From Lentimicrobium sp. (GTDB taxonomy: Bacteria; Bacteroidota; Bacteroidia; Bacteroidales; Lentimicrobiaceae): DNA of 64,000 nt. The position numbers were made by a program, and so were the translations under genes. The notes below the pieces were generated by a model. It was not told the DNA's origin. It did no database searches and saw only the letters and a list, made by a program, of their open reading frames with translations. Below, piece after piece: positions 51,039-59,626 of the stretch. How positions within the stretch are numbered: the first letter of the stretch is position 1; every line of letters starts with the position of its first letter. The stretch covers positions 1 to 64,000 of the forward strand of contig JAHYJC010000005.1 in the NCBI GenBank assembly GCA_019429275.1. The letters are read 5' to 3'.

Positions 51039-51710
51039 TTATTTATTTGCTTCTTTTTCTGCGTCAGCAATCATTTTTTCATTGGCAGTAATTACAAACT
51101 CAACCCTGCGGTTCTGAGCGCGGCCTTCTTCGGTATCGTTTGTGTACTTAGGCAGTAATTCGCCAAATCCTTTGATGAGCAGGCGCTTGCTGTCAATTCC
51201 CTTTCCTGTGAGATAATAGGAAACAGAATAAGCACGTCTTTCTGATAAGGACTGGTTGTATGCATCACTTCCTCTGCTGTCAGTATGGCCTTGAATTTCA
51301 ATATCGGTATCAGGATAGGATTCCAATACCTTGACCAGTTTATCCAAATTGTTTTTGGCATCAGCCGAAAGATCTGATTTGTCGAATCCAAATAAAACAC
51401 TGGAGCTGAATTCAACAACAATACCCTCTTCAACACGAATCACCTTGGCATCGGGAACAGTCTTTTTAATTTCTTCCGCCTGTTTGTCCATCTGATTGCC
51501 AATGATGGCCCCTGCAGCTCCACCAACAGCAGCGCCTATTACTGCTCCCAGTGCTGTATTGCCGGTAGCTTTGCCAATTACGGCGCCCATTGCACCTCCG
51601 GAAGCAGTTCCAACAGCTGCACCTTTTTGAGTTTTGTTCCAGGTTGAGCAACCTGTTACCATTAGGGCAGCAAGTGTAAAAAGAATAATTCTGTTACTGT
51701 TTTTTTTCAT
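51039..51710 (-). CDS. OmpA-family peptidoglycan-binding lipoprotein with glycine zipper
   Basis: MKKNSNRIILFTLAALMVTGCSTWN has a lipobox (VTGC), so it is a lipoprotein. Residues about 30-75 are a glycine-zipper region (GTASGGAMGAVIGKATGNTALGAVIGAAVGGAAGAIIG), likely membrane-inserting. Residues about 105-220 are an OmpA C-terminal domain: DKSDLSADAKNNLDKLVKVLESYPDTDIEIQGHTDSRGSDAYNQSLSERRAYSV, with the peptidoglycan-binding Asp and Arg pair (GHTD, RRVEF). It should anchor the outer membrane to peptidoglycan. First gene of a two-gene operon with the 50330 barrel. Confidence 0.93.
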   Translation of the reverse strand: MKKNSNRIILFTLAALMVTGCSTWNKTQKGAAVGTASGGAMGAVIGKATGNTALGAVIGAAVGGAAGAIIGNQMDKQAEEIKKTVPDAKVIRVEEGIVVEFSSSVLFGFDKSDLSADAKNNLDKLVKVLESYPDTDIEIQGHTDSRGSDAYNQSLSERRAYSVSYYLTGKGIDSKRLLIKGFGELLPKYTNDTEEGRAQNRRVEFVITANEKMIADAEKEANK

Positions 51711-52132
51711 GATTGATGATTTTAGATGATTTTAAAGTATTATTAATTAAATTTCCAAAGCAACAACAAACTGAAAGTAAAGTTATTAAAAACTTATTTC
51801 GAATGCAAGTGTCTTTTGGATTGTCTGCTATTCATTGGTCATTTTGAAATGGCAATTCCAAATATTACCTGATTGAATCTTGAACGATTCCAGTTTAGCA
51901 ATTACTATGCCAACAAAAACCAGCATTTAACCGGGAAATTCTATAAAAATGTTTAACTTCGAAAATCATTTTATCTGATGAAACATTTTTGCTCTTGAAT
52001 ATATTGATGGTTTGAAGCTCTGTGGCCCATTCTTCCAATTTTAGTGGAAAATTCAATTTATTATTGCATTTCAAATTCGCCGACTCAATAAACGATGAAT
52101 TTATTTGGTTGAACTAGTTAATAATAGTAACC
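51711..52132. other. Intergenic region between ompA-like and pirin genes
   Basis: A 422-base A/T-rich stretch between divergent genes. No credible ORF, tRNA or inverted repeat is seen. No exact TAnnTTTG box could be assigned to either gene; a near-match lies upstream of the ompA-like gene. Both promoters presumably lie here. Confidence 0.5.
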
Positions 52133-53149
52133 ATGTATAACAAACTGATTGCCAATATTAAACCTTTGGGTTTTACCTGGGAAACCAGGGATCCTTTTCT
52201 TTTCTGTGTTCATCATCTTGACAATTATCCCGCAGGAAATGATCAGCTTGGTCCCGTTGCTTCGCTGTCAGGACGAAATCTGGGACAGGATTTTACTACC
52301 AGAGATGGTTGGAGAATGTACCATGGAGAGAAAATTCCGGGTTTTCCGGCCCACCCACACAGAGGTTTTGAAACCGTAACTGTTGTGCTTGATGGCTTTG
52401 TTGATCACTCTGATTCTTATGGAGCAGCAGGAAGGTATGGGGGTGGAGATGTACAATGGATGACGGCGGGTTCGGGTTTACAACATGCCGAAATGTTTCC
52501 GCTTCTAAATAAAGACAAACCGAATAATCTGGAGTTATTTCAGATTTGGCTGAATCTTCCTAAAACAAACAAGTTCGTAAAGCCTCATTTCAAAATGCTA
52601 TGGGCAGAAGAAATTCCGGTCTATTCAGTGATAGATGAGGCAGAAAAGTCAACGGAGGTTAAGATTATAGCGGGAAAAATCGGAGATGTTTCTGCGCCAA
52701 CGCCGGCACCAGATTCATGGGCTGCCAATCCGGATAATGAAGCAGGCATCTGGCTGATAAAGATGGAGGCAGGCGCTCAGTGGGTTTTGCCAAAGGCATC
52801 TCCTGAAATCATCAGATCTCTTTATTTCTACAGAGGTGCTGAAATTACAGTTGCAGGAATTCCTGTAAGGCCTTATCATTCTCTTGAACTTTTAGCCGAT
52901 GGCTCAGTAATCTTAATTAATGGTAAAACTGATGCATATCTGCTGTTGCTACAGGCCAGACCTATAAATGAGCCGGTTGTGCAGCATGGTCCATTTGTGA
53001 TGAATACGCCGGCTGAAATCAATGAAGCCATTTTTGATTACCGGAAAACACAGTTTGGAGGTTGGCCCTGGAATGAATATGATCATGTTCATCCGCGCGA
53101 AAAAGGCAGATTTGCCCGGTATGCTGATGGATCAGAAGAAATCAGGTAA
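52133..53149 (+). CDS. Pirin family protein
   Basis: Bicupin iron protein. The pirin signature is complete in FPAHPHRGFETVTVVLDGFVDHSDSYGAAGRYGGGDVQWMTAGSGLQHAEMF, which contains the metal-binding His residues and the Glu of the first cupin. The second cupin lies in the C-terminal half, ending with HGPFVMNTPAEINEAIFDYRKTQFGGWPW. At 338 residues it is longer than human pirin (290), mainly at the N-terminus. Pirins have reported quercetinase or transcription-cofactor roles; the function here is unknown. It is monocistronic. Confidence 0.92.
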   Translation: MYNKLIANIKPLGFTWETRDPFLFCVHHLDNYPAGNDQLGPVASLSGRNLGQDFTTRDGWRMYHGEKIPGFPAHPHRGFETVTVVLDGFVDHSDSYGAAGRYGGGDVQWMTAGSGLQHAEMFPLLNKDKPNNLELFQIWLNLPKTNKFVKPHFKMLWAEEIPVYSVIDEAEKSTEVKIIAGKIGDVSAPTPAPDSWAANPDNEAGIWLIKMEAGAQWVLPKASPEIIRSLYFYRGAEITVAGIPVRPYHSLELLADGSVILINGKTDAYLLLLQARPINEPVVQHGPFVMNTPAEINEAIFDYRKTQFGGWPWNEYDHVHPREKGRFARYADGSEEIR

Positions 53150-53297
53150 TGCCCTTTGCCAATGTCTGATTTTCAGGATTTAAAGTCAATCTATCCTTTT
53201 GTATCTTTCAGGTCATAAAAAATCTTCAATTGGCTAACTATTCAATAACGGTATATTCACAACTTGAGTGCGTTATTACACATTATGTTGACTAGCT

Positions 53298-53660
53298 TCA
53301 GTCTGATTGCAGCGCAATTTCTTTTAAAGGATCCCAAAACATTTCCTTAAAATTGACAATTCTGTCATTTTCGATGACTGCACCTTCGCTGCTGAGAAGT
53401 TGAGCCATCAGTTGCGGATCTCCGAAATGAAACTTTCCGGTGAGCATTCCATTCCGGTTTACAACCCTGTGGGCAGGAATTTGTGCAGTAGAATGATGCG
53501 ATGCATTCATTGCCCATCCTACCATCCGGACTGAGCCCTTGCTGCCAAGGAAACCCGCAATGGCACCATACGAAGTTACTTTTCCATGCGGTATAAGTTT
53601 CACTACATGATAAACCGCATCGAAAAAAGAAAGAGGAGGGTTGCTATCTAACATGCTCAT
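53298..53660 (-). CDS. MGMT/ATL-family protein without the alkyl-acceptor cysteine
   Basis: A 120-residue protein consisting only of the DNA-binding winged-helix domain of O6-alkylguanine transferases (FFDAVYHVVKLIPHGKVTSYGAIAGFLGSKGSVRMVGWAMN). The active-site motif is IPAHRVVNRNGMLTGK: Ala replaces the Cys of PCHR, so methyl transfer is impossible by the usual route. Alkyltransferase-like (ATL) proteins with a replaced Cys bind O6-alkylguanine and flag it for nucleotide excision repair; this is probably the role, by family analogy. It overlaps the end of trmB (about 17 bases) and is translated from the same transcript. Confidence 0.88.
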   Translation of the reverse strand: MSMLDSNPPLSFFDAVYHVVKLIPHGKVTSYGAIAGFLGSKGSVRMVGWAMNASHHSTAQIPAHRVVNRNGMLTGKFHFGDPQLMAQLLSSEGAVIENDRIVNFKEMFWDPLKEIALQSD

Positions 53661-54321
53661 TACGGGCTTTAAGCTTAAACCGAAGATATTTAATGGGTAT
53701 GCCCTGAGCCAGAAAAATTTTTTCGTAATGCGTTTGTGTCAGCATCACATCTTCATTCAGATTGCTGTTATAAAGATCAAAAGTGTGCATAAGAAGTTTG
53801 TGCCCTTCTCCGGCAATTGTCTCAAGTGTGTATTCAAAAAAGGCCAGGCTGTCGGTTTTCAGGTGAATGATGCTTTCCGGCCTGAGTAATTGGGCATATC
53901 TGTTCAAAAACATTGGAGAAGTAAGCCTTTTTCTTGATTTTGCAGGCTGAGGATCGGGAAAAGTTATCCAGATTCCCGAAATTTCATGAGGTGCAAAAGC
54001 TTTCAGAATGGAATCAATTCTCATTCTCAGGAAAGCTACATTCTTATGACCATTTTCCAGCGAAGTTTTGGCTCCTCTCCATAGTCTTGCTCCTTTAATA
54101 TCAATGCCTATATAATTGTTACAGGGATATTGTGCCGAAAGAGCAACAGTATATTCTCCTTTGCCACAGCCCAGTTCAAGAATGAGGGGGTTGTTATTTT
54201 CGAAAAAATCTTTCCATCGTCCCCTGAGTTCAAATCCGGACTGAAGCTCTTCAAAACCAGGCTGAAATAAATGGGGAAATGTTTCGTTTTCAGCAAAACG
54301 GGCCAACTTATTCTTTGTCAA
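53644..54321 (-). CDS. trmB: tRNA (guanine-N7)-methyltransferase
   Basis: SAM-dependent enzyme making m7G46 in tRNA. The Rossmann core has LILELGCGKGEYTVALSAQYP (motif I), YIGIDIKGARLWRGAKTSLENG and GIWITFPDPQPAKSRKRLTSPMFLNRY, the TrmB hallmark (TFPDPxxxxxxxxxR). The 225-residue length is normal. Its promoter is TAATTTTG at 54363-54370 (minus strand). The ATL-like gene overlaps its 3' end, so the two are co-expressed. Confidence 0.95.
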   Translation of the reverse strand: MTKNKLARFAENETFPHLFQPGFEELQSGFELRGRWKDFFENNNPLILELGCGKGEYTVALSAQYPCNNYIGIDIKGARLWRGAKTSLENGHKNVAFLRMRIDSILKAFAPHEISGIWITFPDPQPAKSRKRLTSPMFLNRYAQLLRPESIIHLKTDSLAFFEYTLETIAGEGHKLLMHTFDLYNSNLNEDVMLTQTHYEKIFLAQGIPIKYLRFKLKARNEHVR

Positions 54322-54362
54322 GATTGTGCAAAATACAGGTGAGTAATGGATGGATTACCGGG

Positions 54363-54370
54363 CAAAATTA
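54363..54370 (-). promoter_or_regulatory. -7 box of trmB
   Basis: TAATTTTG on the minus strand, about 35 bases of leader to the ATG at 54321. A TTG lies 23 bases upstream, longer than the usual 19. Confidence 0.52.
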
Positions 54371-54401
54371 CAAAAAAAGATGTTGTTGAATGTCAAGTGA
54401 A

Positions 54402-55409
54402 TTACCGAAGGGTTAGAAGCCAGGCTCCCGGAAAATCGCCTTTGCGCAGTTCTTCAGTTTTCTGAAGTGCTTTTTCCTTTTCTGAAAAGGCTTCAATACT
54501 CACCCTATAAAGTCCGCTGTGATTTTGCCCTGCTATCGACGAATTATAACCCTTTTCTTTGAGTTTCTTAACTAGTCTGTTAGCATTTTCTTCTACTGCA
54601 AATGCGCCGGCAATTATAAAAAAATTATCGGCTTCAGCCTTAATCTCCTTAATTATCGGCTTTTCAGCTTCAGCCACAACAGTTTCAACCGGAGGTCCGA
54701 CAGGTACTTCAGCTATAGTTGTTTCAGCGAGAGTGTTGCTTTTGGGAATAGTAACCAGAAATGGATTGATCATTTCTTTAGCTGGCTTATATTCAGGTAC
54801 CGGAATAACAGAGGCACTATTATTATTGTATATGCTGTTGATTTTGTCGGTGTTGAAAGCTCCCCAGAATGAGAGTGCAGCCAAAGGCAGTAAAACCGCA
54901 GCCCATTTTATTGAAGAAGGAAGTTTCCTTCCCGATGGAACGGCACTGCTGCGAACCTTATTTCGGGATGCTTTCTGGAGGCTGCCCATTTTTTCAACAG
55001 GTTGCGATGTGAAGGAAGAGAGTCCAAAGGCATCATCAAAAAAATTAATGCTACTTTCGGGAGTAAATTGAAGATTTCGTTCTTTATCAGTAAACAGAAG
55101 TCCAATATTTTCAATGTTGACTTTAGCTCCGCTGTTAAGCGCAACCGTCCAATGAAACGATTGCCTGTCGATCAAAGCTGAGGCTTCTGAATAGCTGATT
55201 TTTAAGGTTTGCACCAAATGGTTTGCAAGTAAACCATCATTGTTTCTGAGACTGCTGTTAAATGCTACCTGTCGGGTTGGAGGTGTGAAAACATTGGTTA
55301 CAGGATTAATACCAGCAGGAATGTATTTTGCAATAAATCCACCAAAACCTGAAACAATTACACAATCCTGTTCGGTTAAAAGTTCGCTTATGTACTTTTC
55401 AATGCTCAT
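54402..55409 (-). CDS. HU-CCDC81-type and SPOR domain membrane protein
   Basis: A 335-residue single-pass protein. The N-terminal part (about residues 1-140) looks like the two Bacteroidota HU-CCDC81 domains (IEKYISELLTEQDCVIVSGFGGFIAKYIPA, then VKNIENIGLL-type strand). A membrane helix follows (about 170-190, SIKWAAVLLPLAALSFWGAFN), then a low-complexity linker and a C-terminal SPOR domain (about 255-330, FIIAGAFAVEENANRLVKKLKEKGYNSSI...LYRVSIEAF). SPOR domains bind denuded glycan strands at division sites. So this links a cytosolic HU-like fold to septal peptidoglycan. ATG 55409 is used; the track start 55460 adds 17 residues. Confidence 0.85.
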   Translation of the reverse strand: MSIEKYISELLTEQDCVIVSGFGGFIAKYIPAGINPVTNVFTPPTRQVAFNSSLRNNDGLLANHLVQTLKISYSEASALIDRQSFHWTVALNSGAKVNIENIGLLFTDKERNLQFTPESSINFFDDAFGLSSFTSQPVEKMGSLQKASRNKVRSSAVPSGRKLPSSIKWAAVLLPLAALSFWGAFNTDKINSIYNNNSASVIPVPEYKPAKEMINPFLVTIPKSNTLAETTIAEVPVGPPVETVVAEAEKPIIKEIKAEADNFFIIAGAFAVEENANRLVKKLKEKGYNSSIAGQNHSGLYRVSIEAFSEKEKALQKTEELRKGDFPGAWLLTLR

Positions 55410-55526
55410 AAAATCTTTCAATTTTTCCAGTAAGGGAATAACCAATTTGTTAAATGACAACTTAACAGACCTGCATAAGTGCAGAAATTTTTGGTCCCGC
55501 TAAAATAATAGCATATCTCCGGATTT

Positions 55527-56294
55527 TCAAGAATTGTTGGTAAGTTTTGATAAGTCTTCAGGAGTATCAATCCCAATGGTTTCAAAATCGGTAACACCGG
55601 TATGAATTTCATAGCCATTCCATAGCCAGCGCAATTGTTCAAGCGATTCTGCAACTTCGGGAGGTGCCGGAGGAAGTTTGGCTATTTTTTTCAGTACCTT
55701 GGTGCGGTAAGCATATATACCTATATGTTTGAAAAATTTGTGAACATTCAGCCATTGTTCAGTTTGTTTTCCCCTGATGAAAGGAATGGGCGAACGGCTG
55801 AACAGCATTGCCCGGCCAAAACTATCAGAAATAACTTTTACAACATTAGGGTTGAAAAGGTCAGCGTTATTTTCAATTGCCTTAATAAGTGTGGCAATCT
55901 GAACTTCACTGTTTTCGAATAATCTGATTACTTTTTCGATTTGTTCTGGTTTGATATATGGCTCATCGCCCTGAATATTAACTACAATGTCGAAATGTTG
56001 TCCATTTTTTTCGAGCAAATGAATGGCTTCTGAAATCCGGTCTGTGCCGGTGGCATGAGTTGATGCAGTCATAATTGCCTGGCCCCCAAAGTTCATCACA
56101 TGTGACAAAATTCTCTCATCATCAGTGGCAACAATAACTGTTGTCAGTAACGGGCACAAATCAGCCTGACGATAAACCCTTTCGATCATGCTTGTGCCAT
56201 CGATTTCAACCAATGGTTTACCCGGAAAACGGGTTGAAGCGTATCGTGCCGGAATAATTCCTGCAACCCTAAGGCTTGTTTCAGAAAAGTCCAT
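55527..56294 (-). CDS. kdsB: 3-deoxy-manno-octulosonate cytidylyltransferase (CMP-KDO synthetase)
   Basis: Activates KDO as CMP-KDO for the LPS inner core. IIPARYASTRFPGKPLVEIDGTSMIERVYRQA (nucleotide-binding loop), VATDDERI, VNIQGDEPYIKPEQIEKVIRLF and IGIYAYRTKVLKKIAKLPP are canonical, and EQLRWLWNGYEIHTGVTDFETIGIDTPEDL closes the domain. ATG 56294 gives 255 residues (MDFSETSLRVAGIIPARY); the track start 56318 lies inside the upstream kinase gene. Its 5' end overlaps the kinase's 3' end by 14 bases, implying coupled translation. Confidence 0.95.
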   Translation of the reverse strand: MDFSETSLRVAGIIPARYASTRFPGKPLVEIDGTSMIERVYRQADLCPLLTTVIVATDDERILSHVMNFGGQAIMTASTHATGTDRISEAIHLLEKNGQHFDIVVNIQGDEPYIKPEQIEKVIRLFENSEVQIATLIKAIENNADLFNPNVVKVISDSFGRAMLFSRSPIPFIRGKQTEQWLNVHKFFKHIGIYAYRTKVLKKIAKLPPAPPEVAESLEQLRWLWNGYEIHTGVTDFETIGIDTPEDLSKLTNNS

Positions 56295-56895
56295 GGATTT
56301 CAGCATTGATTTTCTCAATTACAACAGCCAGGTCTTCAGGTTTTTCGGAGAAATTCAGGTTATCGACTTCTACAATCAACAATTTGCCGAGGGTGTATTT
56401 TGAAATCCAGTTTTCGTAACGATCGTTCAGGCTTTTCAGGTAATCTAGGCGGATTGAGTTTTCGTAATCCCTGCCTCGTTTTTGAATCTGATGGACAAGT
56501 GTAGGGACACTGGCTTTAAGATAAATCAAAAGATCAGGTGGTTTTACAAAGGTGCTCATCAGTTCGAACAAGGAGGCATAATTTTGAAAATCGCGCGAAC
56601 TCATCAGATTCATGGCGTGAAGGTTGGGCGCAAAAATGTAGGCATCCTCATAGATTGTCCGATCCTGAACCACAGTTTTTCCACTGCTCCTGATATCGAT
56701 AATCTGCCTGAAGCGGCTATTGAGGAAATAAACCTGCAAGTTGAACGACCAGCGCTGCATATCTTCATAAAAACTTGGCAGGTATGGGTTGGTTTCAACA
56801 TCTTCATAATGTGGTTCCCAGCCAAAATGTTTTGAAAGTAATCCGCAAAGGGTGGTTTTTCCGGATCCTATGTTTCCGGCTATGGCTATATGCAT
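56281..56895 (-). CDS. Deoxynucleoside kinase
   Basis: Salvage kinase phosphorylating deoxynucleosides (dAdo/dGuo/dCyd type). The P-loop IAIAGNIGSGKTTL is at the very N-terminus, RWSFNLQVYFLNSRFRQI matches the substrate-binding helix, and VVQDRTIYEDAYIFA is the DRS/DRT lid-proximal motif with catalytic Glu/Arg. KRGRDYENSIRLDYLKSLNDRYENWI is the lid and C-terminal part. The 204-residue length is normal. It is the middle gene of GH3-dNK-kdsB. Substrate specificity is not determined. Confidence 0.91.
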   Translation of the reverse strand: MHIAIAGNIGSGKTTLCGLLSKHFGWEPHYEDVETNPYLPSFYEDMQRWSFNLQVYFLNSRFRQIIDIRSSGKTVVQDRTIYEDAYIFAPNLHAMNLMSSRDFQNYASLFELMSTFVKPPDLLIYLKASVPTLVHQIQKRGRDYENSIRLDYLKSLNDRYENWISKYTLGKLLIVEVDNLNFSEKPEDLAVVIEKINAEIHGLF

Positions 56896-56924
56896 GGGGT
56901 AAATTTTAAAGGGTTAACGTCAGA

Positions 56925-58451
56925 TTATTTTTTTGAATCAGTTTTGCTTGTAATTGAAAGTATTTCATCAACATATTTTCGCTCATTCGAAAGTCGTGGC
57001 ACTTTAAATTGTCCTCCAAGCCTGTTTGAGATTTTAAGCCAGTTGTAAAAAGTTCCTTTTGGCAAGAGTCTTACAATCGGGATGTCAAGAATCATGTTGT
57101 GGTATCTTTTGGCTTCATAGTCCGAATTTAGTGATTTCAATGCATTGTCAAGCACTTCAATGAAGTATCCCAGATCAGAAGGCTCTTTTTCAAATTCAAT
57201 CAACCATTCGTGAGCTCCGCTTTTGTTTTCACTAAAATATACCGGGGCAGCAGTGTATTCATTGAGCATAGCTCCGGATTTGGTGCAAGCCAATTCAAGG
57301 GCTTTCTGAGCATTGTCTATGATAAGTTCTTCGCCAAAAGCGTTGATAAAGTTGCGGGTGCGGCCAGTAATCCTGATGCGGTATGGGTTGGTTGAAGTGA
57401 AAGTTATGGTATCGCCAATTCTGTAGCGCCACAAACCGGCGTTTGTGGTAATGATCATTGCATAGTTCACGCCAGGAACCACTTGCTCAAGGGTCACCGG
57501 GCGGGCTTCCTGCTGCTGCTGATCGCTCAACATAATAAATTCGTAAAAAATACCATAATCGAGCATTAGCAACATATCATCGGCGTCGAACCTGTCCTGA
57601 ATTCCAAAAAAGCCCTCAGATGCATTGTAGGTTTCGAGGTAGTTCATCGGGCCTGCAATCAGCCGGTGGAATTGCTGCCTGTATGGAGTAAAACTAACTC
57701 CTCCATGAATAAAGAGTTCAAGATTTGGCCAGACTTCCTTTATATTTGACTTTCCTGTGATTTCAAGTATCCGTTTGAGCAAAACCATTGTCCATGATGG
57801 AACGCCTGTTATGTTGGTTACATCTTCGTTGCTGGTTATTCGCGCAATTTTTTCTATTTTCTCTTCCCATTCGCTCATTAGGGCGATTGAGAGTTCAGGC
57901 GTACGGATAAGCTCCAGCCACGCCGGCATATTTTCCATCAAAATGGCCGAAACATCGCCTACCATCGAACCAGTGCCAGTGTTATCAATTAAATGAGATC
58001 CCCCCATCCCTAAAATCTTCCCTGTAAATATGCGGGTCTCGGGATGGTTATTGCAGTATATGGAAATGAGGTCTTTGCCACCCTTTGTGTGACAATCATC
58101 AAGGGCCTCTTCGCTTACAGGAATAAATTTACTTTTGTCGCCGGTGGTTCCCGATGATTTTGCAAACCACTTGATTTCAGAATTCCAGAGTAAATTTTGT
58201 TCGCCATTACGCAGGCGATCGATATAAGGCTTTAAATCTTCATAACTGTTTAACGGAACCCTATCTGCAAAAGTTTTATAGTTTTCAATATCTGAATAAC
58301 CATATTTTTTCCCCCATTCAGTGCCCCTGGCCGATAACAGCAATTTTCTAAGCCACTCTATCTGCACATCATGGGGGTATTTCATAAAAAGCTCAATTTG
58401 ATGTATGCGCTTTTTCATGTACCACGAAATCAGGGAATTAATTAAAGCCAT
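56925..58451 (-). CDS. GH3-family acyl-adenylating enzyme (auxin-responsive GH3-like)
   Basis: Homologue of plant GH3 acyl-acid-amido synthetases, ANL-superfamily enzymes that adenylate a carboxylate and couple it to an amine. The phosphate-binding loop SSGTTGDKSKFIPVSEEAL (about residue 94 onward), LETYNASEGFFGIQDRFDADDMLLMLDYGIFYEFI, and YRIGDTITFTSTNPYRIRITGRTRNFINAFGEELI are the family's nucleotide-binding and hinge motifs. At 508 residues it is shorter than plant GH3 (about 600). Bacterial members have no known auxin role here; substrate unknown. It heads an operon with the deoxynucleoside kinase (29-base gap) and kdsB. Confidence 0.9.
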   Translation of the reverse strand: MALINSLISWYMKKRIHQIELFMKYPHDVQIEWLRKLLLSARGTEWGKKYGYSDIENYKTFADRVPLNSYEDLKPYIDRLRNGEQNLLWNSEIKWFAKSSGTTGDKSKFIPVSEEALDDCHTKGGKDLISIYCNNHPETRIFTGKILGMGGSHLIDNTGTGSMVGDVSAILMENMPAWLELIRTPELSIALMSEWEEKIEKIARITSNEDVTNITGVPSWTMVLLKRILEITGKSNIKEVWPNLELFIHGGVSFTPYRQQFHRLIAGPMNYLETYNASEGFFGIQDRFDADDMLLMLDYGIFYEFIMLSDQQQQEARPVTLEQVVPGVNYAMIITTNAGLWRYRIGDTITFTSTNPYRIRITGRTRNFINAFGEELIIDNAQKALELACTKSGAMLNEYTAAPVYFSENKSGAHEWLIEFEKEPSDLGYFIEVLDNALKSLNSDYEAKRYHNMILDIPIVRLLPKGTFYNWLKISNRLGGQFKVPRLSNERKYVDEILSITSKTDSKK

Positions 58452-58470
58452 TTTCTTTCAGGTATATTTA

Positions 58471-58478
58471 CAAAAATA
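58471..58478 (-). promoter_or_regulatory. -7 box of the GH3-family gene
   Basis: TATTTTTG on the minus strand. The predicted transcription start near 58464 leaves about 13 bases before the ATG at 58451. Confidence 0.55.
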
Positions 58479-58694
58479 ATGGATTAATCCCGAAACCCAT
58501 GAAGATAAAATGATAGATTTTTACCATTTTATCAGATATCTCTCCTGGTAGAAACTCTTCAAAGCTGCTTTAATTATAATGCATTGTTTTTTAGGTCTAT
58601 ATAATACAAGATTGATGATTTGTTGAATTTATTTGGTCAGATGCATCTGCATCAGAAATATTATTTTGTTTGAAATAGACTGCTGTATTGGATG

Positions 58695-58702
58695 TATATT
58701 TG
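58695..58702 (+). promoter_or_regulatory. -7 box of ispE
   Basis: TATATTTG, with TTTG 22 bases upstream (58669-58672). It lies downstream of the track start TTG at 58688, excluding that start. Confidence 0.62.
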
Positions 58703-58732
58703 CATAACTGGTTTCAAGTATCTTACAGAAAA

Positions 58733-59548
58733 ATGATAAATTTTCCACATGCAAAAATCAATCTGGGACTTAAGGTCATCAGAAAGCGGTCAGATGGGTT
58801 TCATGATATAGAGACCATATTGTATCCGATAGGCTTGTCAGATGCACTTGAAATTGTGCCGGCAAAGGATGGCGTTTTTGAATTTCAGAGTACAGGTATT
58901 CCTGTTTTAGGCTCTGTTGAAGGTAATTTGTGTGTTAAAGCCTTTAGGTTGATTCAGCAAAGGTACAAACTGCCCGAAGTAAAAATTCATCTTCATAAAA
59001 TTATACCTGCCGGTGCCGGATTGGGTGGTGGTTCGTCTGATGCTGCTTTCACCCTGAAATTGGTCAGCAGGATTTTTTCTTTCAGAATTTCCGAGGATGA
59101 ACTTCTTGACATGGCCTCAGTTCTTGGCAGCGACTGTAGTTTTTATATTGAAGGGATGCCGGCTTTTTGCACTGGCAGGGGAGAAGTTCTGCAAAATATA
59201 TCACTGAATCTGGCTGGCTGGCATCTGGTTATTGTTATGCCCGGAATTTTAGTTTCGACGCTCTGGGCTTACCAGCAGATTGTTCCATCAGGAGAGTCTT
59301 TGCCGGTTTCTGAAATAAATTCAGAAAATGTTGAAAAATGGAAAACACTTTTAACCAACGATTTTGAAAATCCGGTGATGCATCAGTATCCTGTCATTCG
59401 CGATTTGCGAGATAAATTGTTGATTGCAGGTGCCGAATATGCTGCGATGAGCGGAAGTGGCTCTTCTGTTATCGGCCTGTTCAAAAAAAAGCCCGACAAT
59501 TTGCCTGAAAAATTCAATCAAATGTTTGTATGGCAGGAAGTGCTGTAA
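58733..59548 (+). CDS. ispE: 4-diphosphocytidyl-2-C-methyl-D-erythritol kinase
   Basis: GHMP-family kinase of the MEP isoprenoid pathway. MINFPHAKINLGLKVIRKRSDGFHDIETILYPI is the N-terminal signature, PAGAGLGGGSSDAAFTLKLVSR the ATP-binding motif, and AMSGSGSSVIGLF the third GHMP motif. ATG 58733 gives 271 residues; the track TTG at 58688 lies in the promoter. It diverges from the GH3-family gene, with A/T-rich DNA between, and runs convergently into lptG-like. Confidence 0.95.
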   Translation: MINFPHAKINLGLKVIRKRSDGFHDIETILYPIGLSDALEIVPAKDGVFEFQSTGIPVLGSVEGNLCVKAFRLIQQRYKLPEVKIHLHKIIPAGAGLGGGSSDAAFTLKLVSRIFSFRISEDELLDMASVLGSDCSFYIEGMPAFCTGRGEVLQNISLNLAGWHLVIVMPGILVSTLWAYQQIVPSGESLPVSEINSENVEKWKTLLTNDFENPVMHQYPVIRDLRDKLLIAGAEYAAMSGSGSSVIGLFKKKPDNLPEKFNQMFVWQEVL

Positions 59549-59556
59549 AAAGCAAC

Positions 59557-59583
59557 AAGGTGAATTTTTTCTTCACTTTTTTT
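59557..59583 (+). terminator. Weak terminator after ispE
   Basis: An 8-bp stem AAGGTGAA / TTCACTTT (one G-U pair) with a 7-base loop runs into a T tract, 9 bases after the ispE stop. Confidence 0.48.
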
Positions 59584-59626
59584 CTGATAAATCAAGTACG
59601 GGATAAGCTTCGTAATTGAATTATGT

